Assembly: GCF_900176255.2 (NCBI RefSeq)
Contig: NZ_FXEG02000005.1
Coordinates: 682,001-746,000, forward strand
Source of the DNA: Mycobacterium ahvazicum
GTDB taxonomy: Bacteria > Actinomycetota > Actinomycetes > Mycobacteriales > Mycobacteriaceae
Length of the DNA stretch: 64,000 nt
Direction: 5' to 3'
Shown here: piece after piece, positions 1 through 7,360 of the stretch
Position numbering within the stretch: the stretch's first letter is position 1
Layout: the number at the start of each line of letters is the position of its first letter
The notes under the pieces: generated by a model
Told to the model about the DNA's origin: nothing
Databases searched by the model: none
The model's input: only the letters and a program-made list of their open reading frames with translations
Translations under genes and position numbers: made by a program

Positions 1-50
1 ACGGCAAGAACATTCGCGGCGTCATTCGGTACACCGACGCCGACCGGTAA
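1..50 (+). CDS. C-terminal end of a zinc-type alcohol dehydrogenase (partial)
   Basis: Only the last 15 codons and the TAA (48-50) lie in the window. They read GKNIRGVIRYTDADR, the usual C-terminal strand of medium-chain (zinc) alcohol dehydrogenases, where GK-x-I-RGV-I is common. The downstream neighbours match Rv0760c and Rv0759c, and in M. tuberculosis the gene before these is adhB (Rv0761c), so an adhB orthologue is the best guess. The identification rests on a short tail plus synteny. The reading frame ends 15 bases before the next start, consistent with one operon. Confidence 0.55.
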   Translation, partial: GKNIRGVIRYTDADR

Positions 51-65
51 CCCGACCGGTCCTGG

Positions 66-2120
66 GTGACCAGCTTTCCGCACCTCTTGGCGCCGGGGCG
101 AATCGGCGCCATGACGGTGCGCAACCGGGTCGTCATGTCTCCGATGGAGACGATGTACGGCACCGGCGACGGGCTACCGTCGGCGCGCACCCGCGACTAT
201 TTCGCCGCTCGTGCCCGCGGTGGGGTCGGGTTGATCACGTTGGGCGCCACCGGGGTCGACCATCACCACCCCGAGACTCCCGGTGGCCTTCATCTGGCCA
301 CCGACGAGGCGATCGGCGCCCATCGGGCGCTGGTGGAGGTCGTGCACGAACACGGCGCCAAGATCCAGCCGCAGATCGTGCACGCCGGCCCCGACGGGCT
401 GGGCCCGGAGCTTTTCGGGGTCGAATCGTTGGGGCCATCGGTGATCCCGTCGTATCTCACCGGCCGCCCGTCCAGCGAAATCAGCAAGCGACAACTCCGC
501 GAAGTCTTCGACTTGTTCAAGGGAGCGGTGCGCCGCGCCGCCGAAGCGGGCTACGACGGTATCGAACTGCACGCCGCACACGGCTACATGCTGCTGGGCT
601 CTTTCCTTGCACCACAACGTAATCGACGCACCGACGACTATCGGGGTGACTCCACCCGGGGCCGGCTGCGGGTGGTGCTGGAGGCGCTGGCCGCCATTCG
701 GTCCGAGGTGGGCGACGCGCTGCCCATCACGCTGCGCATCTCCGGCTACGAACGGGTCGCCGGAGGGCGGGCGATCTACGAAACCGCCCGCATGGCAACC
801 GAACTTGTCGCAGCGGGGGTCGACGCCTTCCACGTCAGCGGCGGGGTGATAGACCGGCTCGTCACGGGCATGGTCAACGCCGCCGACGACGGCGACGCGC
901 TCAATGTCGGCGCGGCCGCGGCCGTCAAGCAGACGGTCGATGTGCCGGTGATCGCCGTCGGCCGGATCCATGACCCCGTCCGGGCCGAGCAGATCCTCGC
1001 CGATGGACGCGCGGACTTCATCGCGATGGGGCGCCCGCTGCTGGCCGACCCCGATCTGCCCCGCAAACTGCAGACCGGTCAATCGCACCGCATCCGCAAG
1101 TGCATTTCTTGCGAAAACTGTATCGACGCAATGGAACAGCGCTTCTCTGTCGACTGCGCCGTCAATCCCCGCACCGGCAAGGAACGCGAACTGTCTGCGC
1201 CACGCGCCGGTCGCGCCAAGCGCGTCGTGGTGATCGGCGGCGGGCCGGCCGGCCTGGAGGCCGCCCGCGTGGCCGCTCAGCGCGGCCACCGCGTCACGCT
1301 CTTCGAGCGCGCCGGCCAACTCGGCGGCGCGCTGCGCTGGGCCTGCGTGCTGCATCCCGAGAACCAACCGTTCCTACGGTATCTACGCGACGAGATCAGG
1401 CTCAGCACCGCCAAAGTGCATATGGGCCATGCAGTTTCGGTCGACGACGTTCTCGCGCATGCGCCCGACGCCGTGGTGGTCGCCACCGGCGGTCACGTCG
1501 CGGTACCGGCGATTCCAGGAGCCGAGCTGCCGCACGTGCACACCGGGCCGGGTTTGCGTCAGTTGCTCGGCGGCCACGCCGAAGGCACCGATCCGGCCTG
1601 GCAACGGCTGGGCGCCGCGCTACTGGCGGGCCGGCGGCAGCGGCTGGTGCACCCGGCCGCCGTTCGGCTTGCCACCCGCGCCTGGATGCCGGTGGGCCGC
1701 CGCGTCGTCATCATCGGCGGAGACCTGGTCGCCCTGGAACTCGCCGAGTTCCTGGCCGGCCGGGGCCGGCTGGTGTCGATCCTCGAGTCCGGCAAGGACA
1801 TCGCCCCGGAAGTGGGTAACAAGCGCAAGACTGAACACATGGACCGACTCGACCGGCTCGGCGTCACCGTGCACATCCGCGCGGCCGTCGACCGCATCAC
1901 GACCCGGGGCGTGATATTCACCCCGGTCGGTGGGACCACTCGCGAACTGCCCGCCGACAGCGTCGTGATCGCCGGGTCCGTCGAACCCGACACCGCACTG
2001 TTCGACAGCGTGACGGCCGCCCTGCCCGGGGCCGACGTGCATGCCGCCGGCGATTGCAGCGGTCTGGGGCTTATTCGTAAGGCAACCGAAGAGGGCGCGC
2101 GCGCCGCGTGCGCGATCTAA
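66..2120 (+). CDS. Old-yellow-enzyme / FadH-type NADH:flavin oxidoreductase
   Basis: 684 aa. The N-terminal half is an FMN-binding TIM barrel of the OYE family (start LLAPGRIGAMTVRNRVV, HAAHGY near residue 169, IAVGRI and MGRPLLADP in the FMN phosphate region). Cysteines at about 346, 349, 352 and 364 fit the 4Fe-4S cluster of 2,4-dienoyl-CoA reductases. The C-terminal half has an FAD GxGxxG site (VVVIGGGPAGLEAA) and a second nucleotide fold (RVVIIGGDLVALELA). The architecture matches FadH, trimethylamine dehydrogenase and steroid or bile-acid ene-reductases. The substrate is unknown; a lipid or sterol enoyl compound fits the following NTF2-fold gene. The start is GTG 66 with a weak ribosome site. 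I do not recall this gene between adhB and Rv0760c in M. tuberculosis. Confidence 0.88.
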   Translation: MTSFPHLLAPGRIGAMTVRNRVVMSPMETMYGTGDGLPSARTRDYFAARARGGVGLITLGATGVDHHHPETPGGLHLATDEAIGAHRALVEVVHEHGAKIQPQIVHAGPDGLGPELFGVESLGPSVIPSYLTGRPSSEISKRQLREVFDLFKGAVRRAAEAGYDGIELHAAHGYMLLGSFLAPQRNRRTDDYRGDSTRGRLRVVLEALAAIRSEVGDALPITLRISGYERVAGGRAIYETARMATELVAAGVDAFHVSGGVIDRLVTGMVNAADDGDALNVGAAAAVKQTVDVPVIAVGRIHDPVRAEQILADGRADFIAMGRPLLADPDLPRKLQTGQSHRIRKCISCENCIDAMEQRFSVDCAVNPRTGKERELSAPRAGRAKRVVVIGGGPAGLEAARVAAQRGHRVTLFERAGQLGGALRWACVLHPENQPFLRYLRDEIRLSTAKVHMGHAVSVDDVLAHAPDAVVVATGGHVAVPAIPGAELPHVHTGPGLRQLLGGHAEGTDPAWQRLGAALLAGRRQRLVHPAAVRLATRAWMPVGRRVVIIGGDLVALELAEFLAGRGRLVSILESGKDIAPEVGNKRKTEHMDRLDRLGVTVHIRAAVDRITTRGVIFTPVGGTTRELPADSVVIAGSVEPDTALFDSVTAALPGADVHAAGDCSGLGLIRKATEEGARAACAI

Positions 2121-2139
2121 CGACAGGAGAGAGATAGCG

Positions 2140-2559
2140 ATGACCCAAACCACCCAATCCCCGGCACTGACCGCCTCGCAGTCGTCGTGGCGGTGCGCGC
2201 AGGGCAAAGACCGGGACGGCTGGCTGGCGCTGATGACCGACGACGTGGTCATCGAGGACCCGATCGGCAAGTCGGTCACCAACCCCGACGGCACCGGTGT
2301 GCGTGGCAAAGCCGCCGTCGGCGAGTTCTTCGACAACAACATTGCGCAAAACCAGCTGACCATCACCTGCGAAGAGACGTTCGGATCGAGTGATCCCAAC
2401 GAGATCGCTCATATTCTGGTGCTGCAGAGCAAGTTTGAGGGCGGCATGACCAGCAAGGTGCGCGGCGTGTTCACCTACAAGGTCAACGAGGCGGGGCTGA
2501 TCACCAACATGCGCGGCTACTGGAACCTCGACGTGATGGAGTTCGGCCAGGAGGACTGA
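2140..2559 (+). CDS. NTF2-fold (SnoaL / ketosteroid-isomerase-like) protein, Rv0760c orthologue
   Basis: 139 aa. The start MTQTTQSPAL, the motif VVIEDPIGKSVTNPDG and the end MRGYWNLD agree closely with my memory of Rv0760c, a small cone-shaped NTF2/ketosteroid-isomerase fold protein that binds steroids. AGGAGAG at 2125-2131 precedes ATG 2140. A longer upstream frame exists but runs into the end of the oxidoreductase. It lies 19 bases after the flavoenzyme and 37 bases before the HIT gene, so the three probably share a transcript. A second protein of this family, with the same VEDPIG motif, is encoded at 63308-63715. The catalytic role is uncertain. Confidence 0.9.
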   Translation: MTQTTQSPALTASQSSWRCAQGKDRDGWLALMTDDVVIEDPIGKSVTNPDGTGVRGKAAVGEFFDNNIAQNQLTITCEETFGSSDPNEIAHILVLQSKFEGGMTSKVRGVFTYKVNEAGLITNMRGYWNLDVMEFGQED

Positions 2560-2596
2560 CGCAACGGCGCCGGATGGTCCTACCTATGCTGGGGCC

Positions 2597-3007
2597 ATGT
2601 CGTCGATCTTCACCAAGATCATCAACCGTGAACTGCCGGGCCGATTTGTGTACGAGGATGACGACGTCGTCGCATTCCTGACGATCGAGCCGATGACCCA
2701 GGGGCACACGCTGGTGGTGCCGCGCGCCGAGATCGATCAGTGGCAGAGCGTCGAACAAGGCGCGTTCGCGCGCGTGATGTCGGTCGGCCAGCTGATAGGC
2801 AAGGCGGTGTGCAAGGCGTTTCGGGCCGAGCGGGCCGGGCTGATCATCGCGGGTCTGGAGGTGCCGCATCTGCACGTTCACGTCTTCCCCACCCGCAGCC
2901 TCAGCGACTTCGGCTTCGCCAACGTCGACCGCAATCCGTCGCCGGAGTCGCTCGATCAGGCGCAGGCCAGGATCAAAGCGGCGCTCGAGCAGCTAGGCCA
3001 GGCCTAG
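2597..3007 (+). CDS. HIT-family nucleotide-binding protein (Rv0759c orthologue)
   Basis: 136 aa. The histidine-triad signature HLHVHVF is at residues 91-97, with the N-terminal IINRELPGRFVYEDDDV typical of the HINT/FHIT superfamily. These are small cytosolic nucleotide hydrolases acting on AMP-linked substrates; the physiological substrate is unknown. ATG 2597 is the only sensible start. It converges on phoR, and the two stop regions overlap by four bases (3004-3007), the same arrangement I recall for Rv0759c/phoR. Confidence 0.92.
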   Translation: MSSIFTKIINRELPGRFVYEDDDVVAFLTIEPMTQGHTLVVPRAEIDQWQSVEQGAFARVMSVGQLIGKAVCKAFRAERAGLIIAGLEVPHLHVHVFPTRSLSDFGFANVDRNPSPESLDQAQARIKAALEQLGQA

Positions 3008-4455
3008 CCGACCTGGGCCGGTACGTCGCTCACGCGCGGCAGGGTGACGCGGAAACAACAGCCCTCACCGGGCGCCGTTTGGACGGTGACCTTGCCGCCG
3101 TGCGCGTGAACCAGCGAGTCGACGATGGACAGCCCCAGGCCGGTACCACCGCTGGCCCGCGCGCGCGACGAGTCGGTGCGATAGAACCGCTCGAACACCC
3201 GCGACGCGTCCTGCTCGCTCATGCCGGGCCCCCGGTCGGCCACCTCGATCACCGCGTCGTCGCCGTCGGTACCGACCCGAACGATGAGGTCGGCACTGGT
3301 CGGGGTGTGCTGCAGGGCGTTGGCGACGAGATTGCTCAGCACCTGGCGGATCCGCGCCTCGTCACCGAGCACCTCGGGAGTGCCGGGGCCGTCGAGGATT
3401 TCCATCGTGACGGTGCGCTTCGGGTCGATGGCCTGCGCATCGTGCACGGCGTCACTGGCCAGCGCCAGCAGGTCGACGCGATGGTGTTCCAGCGGCCGCT
3501 GCACGTCCAGCCGGGCCAGCAGCAACAGGTCGTCGACCAGTAGGCCCATCCGGCTGGCTTCGCTTTCGATGCGCGACAGCAACATCGCCACGTCGCGCGC
3601 CGCGCCCTGCCGATACAGTTCGGCGAAGCCGCGAATGGTGGTGAGCGGGGTCCGCAGTTCGTGGCTGGCGTCGGTGATGAACCGTCGCATCCGATCCTCC
3701 GAGCCGCGTGCTGTTTCGGCCGAGGACACCGAGGATGCCACCGCTTGCTGAATCTGGGTGAGCATTCCGTTGAGCGCCAACGAAAGCCGGCCCACTTCGG
3801 TGCGGGGATCACGTTCGGGAACGCGACGGTCCAGCTGGCCCGCGGCGATCGCGGCGGCGGTTTGTTCGACCTCGACCAGCGGGCGCAGGCTGCGGTGCAC
3901 CACCGCGAAGCCGGCGATGCCGACCACCACCAGCACGGCCACCCCGATGCCGAACTGCAACCAGACCAGCGACCGGACGGTTTGCTGGACGTCGGACAGG
4001 TCGATCGCGACGGTCGTCAGGCCGTGCGGCCCGTGTACCGACACCGCTCGCCACTGAATGTCGGAGCCGTTGACCGAGGGCAGCGTAGTCGGATTGGGGC
4101 CCACGTCGTTGTTGGGCGGCAGGGCCGGTTCGGCGTTGCGGTCATTGATGGCGGTAAACGGTTGGCCGTCGGTGCCGACACCGCGCACGTAGTACTTCGA
4201 CGGGGGCCGGCCCGGGTCCGGGCCTTCGTAGGAAGACGCCGTCAGTTGCCGCCGCGGGGCCAGCGCCCAACCGCGCGAGGCCTCGAGCAGCGTCGTGTCG
4301 ATGCGGCTGACCAGACTGTGCCGCAGGATCGACGTGACCATGACCCCCGAGGCCGCCAGCCCGCACGCAACCAACACCAGGGTTGCCGCGACCAGACCCA
4401 CTCGCAGGGGCAGTCCCCGGCGAACCTGGGCGGTCGTTTCCGTCTTCTTCGCCAC
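3004..4455 (-). CDS. phoR: Sensor histidine kinase PhoR
   Basis: 483 aa, the expected length. The order is a short cytoplasmic N-terminus, TM1 (about 17-43), an extracytoplasmic sensor loop (about 44-165), TM2 (about 166-186), HAMP, the H box DASHELRTPL with phospho-acceptor His265, and a HATPase domain with N box (NLVANALQHTP), G1 (DRGPGM), F and G2 (GGTGLGLSI) motifs. It responds to acidic pH or ionic cues and phosphorylates PhoP, which controls virulence lipids, ESX-1 secretion and pH adaptation in pathogenic mycobacteria. All catalytic motifs are intact. It starts 35 bases after phoP stops and is presumably cotranscribed with it. The sensor loop is the part that differs most from the M. 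tuberculosis protein I remember. Confidence 0.96.
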   Translation of the reverse strand: MAKKTETTAQVRRGLPLRVGLVAATLVLVACGLAASGVMVTSILRHSLVSRIDTTLLEASRGWALAPRRQLTASSYEGPDPGRPPSKYYVRGVGTDGQPFTAINDRNAEPALPPNNDVGPNPTTLPSVNGSDIQWRAVSVHGPHGLTTVAIDLSDVQQTVRSLVWLQFGIGVAVLVVVGIAGFAVVHRSLRPLVEVEQTAAAIAAGQLDRRVPERDPRTEVGRLSLALNGMLTQIQQAVASSVSSAETARGSEDRMRRFITDASHELRTPLTTIRGFAELYRQGAARDVAMLLSRIESEASRMGLLVDDLLLLARLDVQRPLEHHRVDLLALASDAVHDAQAIDPKRTVTMEILDGPGTPEVLGDEARIRQVLSNLVANALQHTPTSADLIVRVGTDGDDAVIEVADRGPGMSEQDASRVFERFYRTDSSRARASGGTGLGLSIVDSLVHAHGGKVTVQTAPGEGCCFRVTLPRVSDVPAQVG

Positions 4456-4490
4456 CGATTGCTACTTTCCGCGAATGGCCGGGTGCGTAC

Positions 4491-5210
4491 TCAGCGCGGC
4501 TCCCGAAGAACGTAGCCCACCCCGCGCAGGGTATGCAGCAGCCGCTTCTCCCCAGTATCGATCTTCCGGCGCAGATACGACACGTAGGACTCGACGACAT
4601 TGACGTCGCCGCCGAAGTCGTAACGCCAAACGTGGTCAAGGATTTTCGGCTTGCTCAGCACCGTCCCCGCATTGATTACGAAGTAACGGAGCAGCGTGAA
4701 TTCGGTGGGCGACAACGACACCGGTTCGCCGGCCTTCCACACTTCGTGGGTCTCTTCGTCGAGCTCGATGTCGGCGAAAGTCAGTCGGGCATTGTGGGTT
4801 TCGGCGCCACCCTTGCCGGCCCGCCGCAAGATGACCCGCAGCCGGGCAACGACCTCCTCCAAACTGAACGGCTTGGTCACGTAGTCGTCACCGCCCAGCG
4901 TCAGACCCGCGATCTTGTCCTGCAGGGAGTCGCGTGCCGTCAGGAACAATGCCGGGGCATCGATGCCGTCGGCCCGCAACCGCCGCAACACACCAAAGCC
5001 GTCCATGCCGGGCATCATCACGTCGAGGATCACCGCGTCAGGGCGCGCTTCACGCGCGCGGTCCAGGGCCTGGGCTCCGTTGGTCGCGGTGGAGACTTCG
5101 AACCCCTGGAACTTGAGACTCACGGAGAGCAGCTCGACGATATTGACCTCGTCGTCAACGACGAGGATGCGGGCTTCCGGTTTGGTGTCGCTTTGGGGTG
5201 CCGCTGTCAT
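4491..5210 (-). CDS. phoP: Response regulator PhoP (OmpR/PhoB family)
   Basis: 239 aa. The receiver domain (about 14-130) has the acidic pair DD19-20, phospho-acceptor Asp63 in ILDVMMPG, and the conserved Lys in VTKPFS. The C-terminal winged helix (about 145-239) ends RTLRGVGYVLREPR like M. tuberculosis PhoP. The recognition helix region VNVVESYVSYLRRKID keeps the serine that is mutated in the attenuated strain H37Ra. The N-terminus before the receiver is slightly shorter than in M. tuberculosis. Partner is PhoR, immediately downstream. It is divergent from the gene at 5369. Confidence 0.97.
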   Translation of the reverse strand: MTAAPQSDTKPEARILVVDDEVNIVELLSVSLKFQGFEVSTATNGAQALDRAREARPDAVILDVMMPGMDGFGVLRRLRADGIDAPALFLTARDSLQDKIAGLTLGGDDYVTKPFSLEEVVARLRVILRRAGKGGAETHNARLTFADIELDEETHEVWKAGEPVSLSPTEFTLLRYFVINAGTVLSKPKILDHVWRYDFGGDVNVVESYVSYLRRKIDTGEKRLLHTLRGVGYVLREPR

Positions 5211-5368
5211 CTGGGTTGTCCCGTCCTAAGCTGAACATTGCCTATGTAATAATTGTGTAATTCCTGGGAGCTCGGTGACAAGCTTCTGCTAGTAGTCTGC
5301 CAGGAATCATCGCATCAGCTTGGACCGGTACCCGGTTTTTGAGGGCGCGTCGTGCATAGACTCGAACC
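5211..5368. promoter_or_regulatory. Divergent intergenic region, probable phoP promoter
   Basis: 158 bases separate phoP (minus) from the next gene (plus). The part nearest phoP contains an AT-rich tract at about 5236-5262, unusual for this GC-rich DNA and a plausible place for the phoP promoter. PhoP is autoregulated in M. tuberculosis through direct repeats related to TCACAGC; I did not find a convincing copy here, so no operator is assigned. Confidence 0.4.
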
Positions 5369-6094
5369 ATGGATCTCGCCAAGAGCATGGTGTCCGCCGC
5401 GACCGCGCCCGCCCGGGTCGGCCTTGCGGCTGCCGAAGCGAGCCTGAATCTTGCCACCGCGGCCGTCGGGGTGGCGAAGCGATCACTCGGCGAGAGCGGA
5501 CAAACCCGCACCAACGCGGTGACCTCGATGCTGGGGCTCGACGACGCGATCAACCGTGCCAATCGGCTGGCCAGAATGATGGACGACGACGCACCGCTGG
5601 GACGAGCGATGGCGGTCGACGGGCCGCTCGACCGGTTGCTGCGCCCGGGCGGCGTGGTCGACCTGCTGATGTCGGACGGCGGCCTGGTCGATCGGCTGAC
5701 CGCGGAGGGCGGCGGCCTGCATCGGACGCTGCAACCGGGCGGGCTGGCCGATCAGCTGCTATCCGAGGACGGGCTGATCGAGCGCGTGTTGTCCGAGGAT
5801 GGGCTGGCGGACCGCCTGTTGTCCGAGGGCGGCCTGATCGACAAGCTGACCGCCAAAAACGGTCCGCTGGACCAGCTTGCCGACGTCGCCGACACTTTGG
5901 CGCGATTGACGCCCGGGATGGAAGCGCTCGAGCCGGCCATCGCCACGCTGCAGGACGCCGTCAACGCGCTCACTATGGTCGTTAACCCGCTGAGCAACAT
6001 CGCCGAGCGGATCCCGCTGCCGGGCCGGCGACCCGGGCGACGCACCGTGTCACGTCCGGTGCCGTCGCAGCGGATCATCGAGGGCGACGCCTGA
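5369..6094 (+). CDS. Repeat-containing hypothetical protein (Rv0756c-like)
   Basis: 241 aa, no signal peptide. It begins MDLAKSMVSAATAPARVGLAAAE and has a central tandem repeat (about residues 80-165) built on a roughly 10-15 residue unit like LL-[SR]-[ED]-[GD]-GL-[IAV]-D-[RQK]-L, at least seven times. A helical segment (about 170-215) and a basic, proline-rich tail follow. It matches my memory of Rv0756c, a conserved protein next to phoP with no assigned function. Amphipathic repeats could mediate self-association or membrane contact; that is inference. The start ATG 5369 is the first in frame. Confidence 0.85.
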   Translation: MDLAKSMVSAATAPARVGLAAAEASLNLATAAVGVAKRSLGESGQTRTNAVTSMLGLDDAINRANRLARMMDDDAPLGRAMAVDGPLDRLLRPGGVVDLLMSDGGLVDRLTAEGGGLHRTLQPGGLADQLLSEDGLIERVLSEDGLADRLLSEGGLIDKLTAKNGPLDQLADVADTLARLTPGMEALEPAIATLQDAVNALTMVVNPLSNIAERIPLPGRRPGRRTVSRPVPSQRIIEGDA

Positions 6095-6123
6095 ACGGCT
6101 AAGCTGGCACCCGATTTACCCCG

Positions 6124-6195
6124 GCCTCCTTAGCTCAGTGGTAGAGCACTCGCCTTGTAAGCGAAAGGTCGTCAGTTCAATCCTGACAGGGGGCT
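6124..6195 (+). tRNA. tRNA-Thr (anticodon UGU)
   Basis: A cloverleaf can be folded: acceptor arms GCCTCCT (6124-6130) and AGGGGGC (6188-6194), D arm GCTC...GAGC, anticodon loop CTTGTAA giving TGT, and T arm GTCAG-TTCAATC-CTGAC (6171-6187). CCA is not encoded. One C-A mismatch sits at the end of the anticodon stem. The last 20-odd bases are duplicated at 7320-7343, marking this gene as the attachment site of a small insertion. Confidence 0.95.
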
Positions 6196-6197
6196 CC
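6174..6197 (+). repeat. Left attachment-type repeat (tRNA-Thr 3' end)
   Basis: A 24-base sequence starting AGTTCAATCCTGACAGG and ending GGCTCC, spanning half of the T arm and the acceptor 3' strand. It recurs at 7320-7343 with one mismatch (G to A). tRNA 3' ends are the usual target of tyrosine integrases, so the pair reads as attL/attR. Confidence 0.8.
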
Positions 6198-6360
6198 CAC
6201 TTTCGGTTCCCGTCGGTGCTGGTAGAGGCGTTTTCGGCGTCGAACAATCGGGCGGTTGAGACTTTCTTGCCCACATTTTCCGGTGAGGTGGCCAGAGGTG
6301 AGCGTTAGCCAAACGGCGAACTGACTGGCGTGTCCCCCGCGGCGCTTTAAAGTCTGCGAT

Positions 6361-6660
6361 GTGGCCGACGTTTTTCGGGTCAGCAATGAGGGGTTGCAGG
6401 TGCTGGCGGCACACTGCGCGACGGTCTCGGCGGAGTTGGTGGCGGCGACACCGCTGCCCAGGGTGGGGCTAGCCATCCAGGCGACGTCCGGCGCTGTCGG
6501 TGCTACCCATGCGGCCCTGGACGAAGCCATCGCCACCCTGGCCCAACGAGCGCAAACGAGTGCGCTCAAATCAGCCATGGCGGGCACCGAGTTTGCTGCG
6601 ACGGACATCGATGGCGCGCAGCAAGCCGCCGCTCTCGGCGCCTCGATACCTCAGGTGTAA
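6361..6660 (+). CDS. EspC-like ESX secretion-associated protein (DUF2580 type)
   Basis: 99 aa, alanine-rich and predicted all-helical. It starts MADVFRVSNEGLQVLAAHCATVSAEL and has a helix-turn-helix hairpin pattern with a downstream second helix (HAALDEAIATLAQRAQ). This matches the DUF2580/EspC family of type VII secretion substrates or escorts, usually encoded directly before a larger WXG-like or toxin gene. Here only 17 codons of such a partner remain, three bases downstream. GTG 6361 is the start; the ribosome site is weak. It lies inside the tRNA-bounded insertion. Confidence 0.7.
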   Translation: MADVFRVSNEGLQVLAAHCATVSAELVAATPLPRVGLAIQATSGAVGATHAALDEAIATLAQRAQTSALKSAMAGTEFAATDIDGAQQAAALGASIPQV

Positions 6661-6663
6661 CCG

Positions 6664-6717
6664 GTGGCGGGGGTCGGTGGCGTGGGAGTGCCCTCCCTCT
6701 CGGAGATCAACCCGTGA
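6664..6717 (+). pseudogene. Truncated start of an ESX-cassette partner gene (17 codons)
   Basis: GTG 6664 opens a frame MAGVGGVGVPSLSEINP followed by TGA at 6715. As I recall, MAGVGGVGVPSLSEI is the typical opening of the large effector gene that follows DUF2580 genes in mycobacterial ESX-type toxin cassettes. Everything after it is missing: the frame runs straight into the next gene, whose GTG (6714) overlaps the TGA. This looks like an internal deletion that removed the effector and left its start codon context. The family assignment is from memory and should be treated as inference. Confidence 0.5.
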
Positions 6718-6971
6718 ACAATGTTCTGGACGCCATCCCGGCGGAGCATCGCGCGGTGATTATTGACGAACTGGCACGCCTGGAACCGGCCATGCCCACT
6801 GAACTTCGCGCCACAAAAGAGCCGAGCAGCGAACAGACTCGCGCCGTGGTGGACGTCCTCATCACCGAAATGATGAACAATCTCGGGCCCGATTGGCGGC
6901 CGAACGAGCGCGGTCAAGCAATCGAAAAAGCAATCGGAGCCTACTATTCGGCGTGGCCCACAAATGAGTGA
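6714..6971 (+). CDS. Small acidic protein, possible immunity partner of the lost ESX effector
   Basis: 85 aa, no signal peptide or membrane segment. It starts at GTG 6714, overlapping the stop of the preceding remnant (GTGA), which suggests translational coupling in the original cassette. The sequence (DAIPAEHRAVIIDELARLEPAMPTELRATKEPS) looks like a compact folded helical protein. Position after an EspC-like gene and an effector start is where immunity proteins of type VII toxins are found; that function is inferred from context only. Confidence 0.55.
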   Translation: MNNVLDAIPAEHRAVIIDELARLEPAMPTELRATKEPSSEQTRAVVDVLITEMMNNLGPDWRPNERGQAIEKAIGAYYSAWPTNE

Positions 6972-7005
6972 CTGACAAATTGCCCAATCAGTTCTGAACT
7001 GCAAT

Positions 7006-7332
7006 GTGAGCGAGCCGGAAGTGGTGTCCGGTCCGCAGGCAGGAATGGTCGCGCACTTTCACCGGGCCCGCCCGGACAGACCGAGGCACCTCGCTGCCAT
7101 CGCGAGGTACGCCTACGACCAAATCGACCAGGCCCGAACAGAATTGAATGCTATCTCGGAACGGATGAGATGCGAGGCAGGCCGACGGGCCCTCCGCCAG
7201 ACTTCTGCCCACAAAATGCCCACAATTCCGCTGCAGTTACAGATATCTCCCTTGATCTCTGGTAACGAACTTTCGCTGCTAAGAGGGGCTTTCACCCTCC
7301 CCCGCCGCACCGTCAGGCGAGTTCAATCCTGA
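7006..7332 (+). CDS. Doubtful hypothetical ORF at the right end of the insertion
   Basis: 108 codons from GTG 7006, ending inside the right attachment repeat. The middle (HLAAIARYAYDQIDQARTELNAISERM) could be a helical protein, but the last 35 residues look like non-coding read-through and there is no clear ribosome site. It may be the fused remnant of a deleted gene. If it is not real, 6972-7319 holds no gene. Confidence 0.25.
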   Translation: MSEPEVVSGPQAGMVAHFHRARPDRPRHLAAIARYAYDQIDQARTELNAISERMRCEAGRRALRQTSAHKMPTIPLQLQISPLISGNELSLLRGAFTLPRRTVRRVQS

Positions 7333-7343
7333 CAGGAGGCTCC
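7320..7343 (+). repeat. Right attachment-type repeat (copy of tRNA-Thr 3' end)
   Basis: A 24-base copy of 6174-6197 with a single difference in the acceptor strand. The rest of the tRNA is absent, so this is a bare attachment-site copy, not a second tRNA gene. The next gene stops 18 bases beyond it. Confidence 0.8.
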
Positions 7344-7360
7344 GCGCTGGGTGACCCGGT

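Larger units (their letters stand above)
6174..7343. mobile_element. Small tRNA-Thr-associated insertion (decayed island)
   Basis: About 1.15 kb lies between two 24-base direct repeats that match in 23 positions, the left one within tRNA-Thr. The segment holds only short genes: an ESX-secreted EspC-like protein, a 17-codon remnant of its partner gene, an 85-aa protein and one doubtful frame. No integrase is left, so it is either a decayed island or was mobilised in trans. The direct repeat and gene content are seen in the sequence; the integration history is inference. Confidence 0.65.

Noticed and set aside
174..1367. Long open frame (397 codons) opposite the flavoenzyme gene
   Set aside because: Antisense mirror of codon bias in GC-rich DNA; no ribosome site, no domain, and the plus-strand gene has full motif support.
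5211..5368. PhoP-binding direct repeats upstream of phoP
   Set aside because: No convincing TCACAGC-type pair could be found by eye on either strand.
7320..7343. A second tRNA gene after the insertion
   Set aside because: Only the 3' 24 bases are present; no anticodon or D arm.
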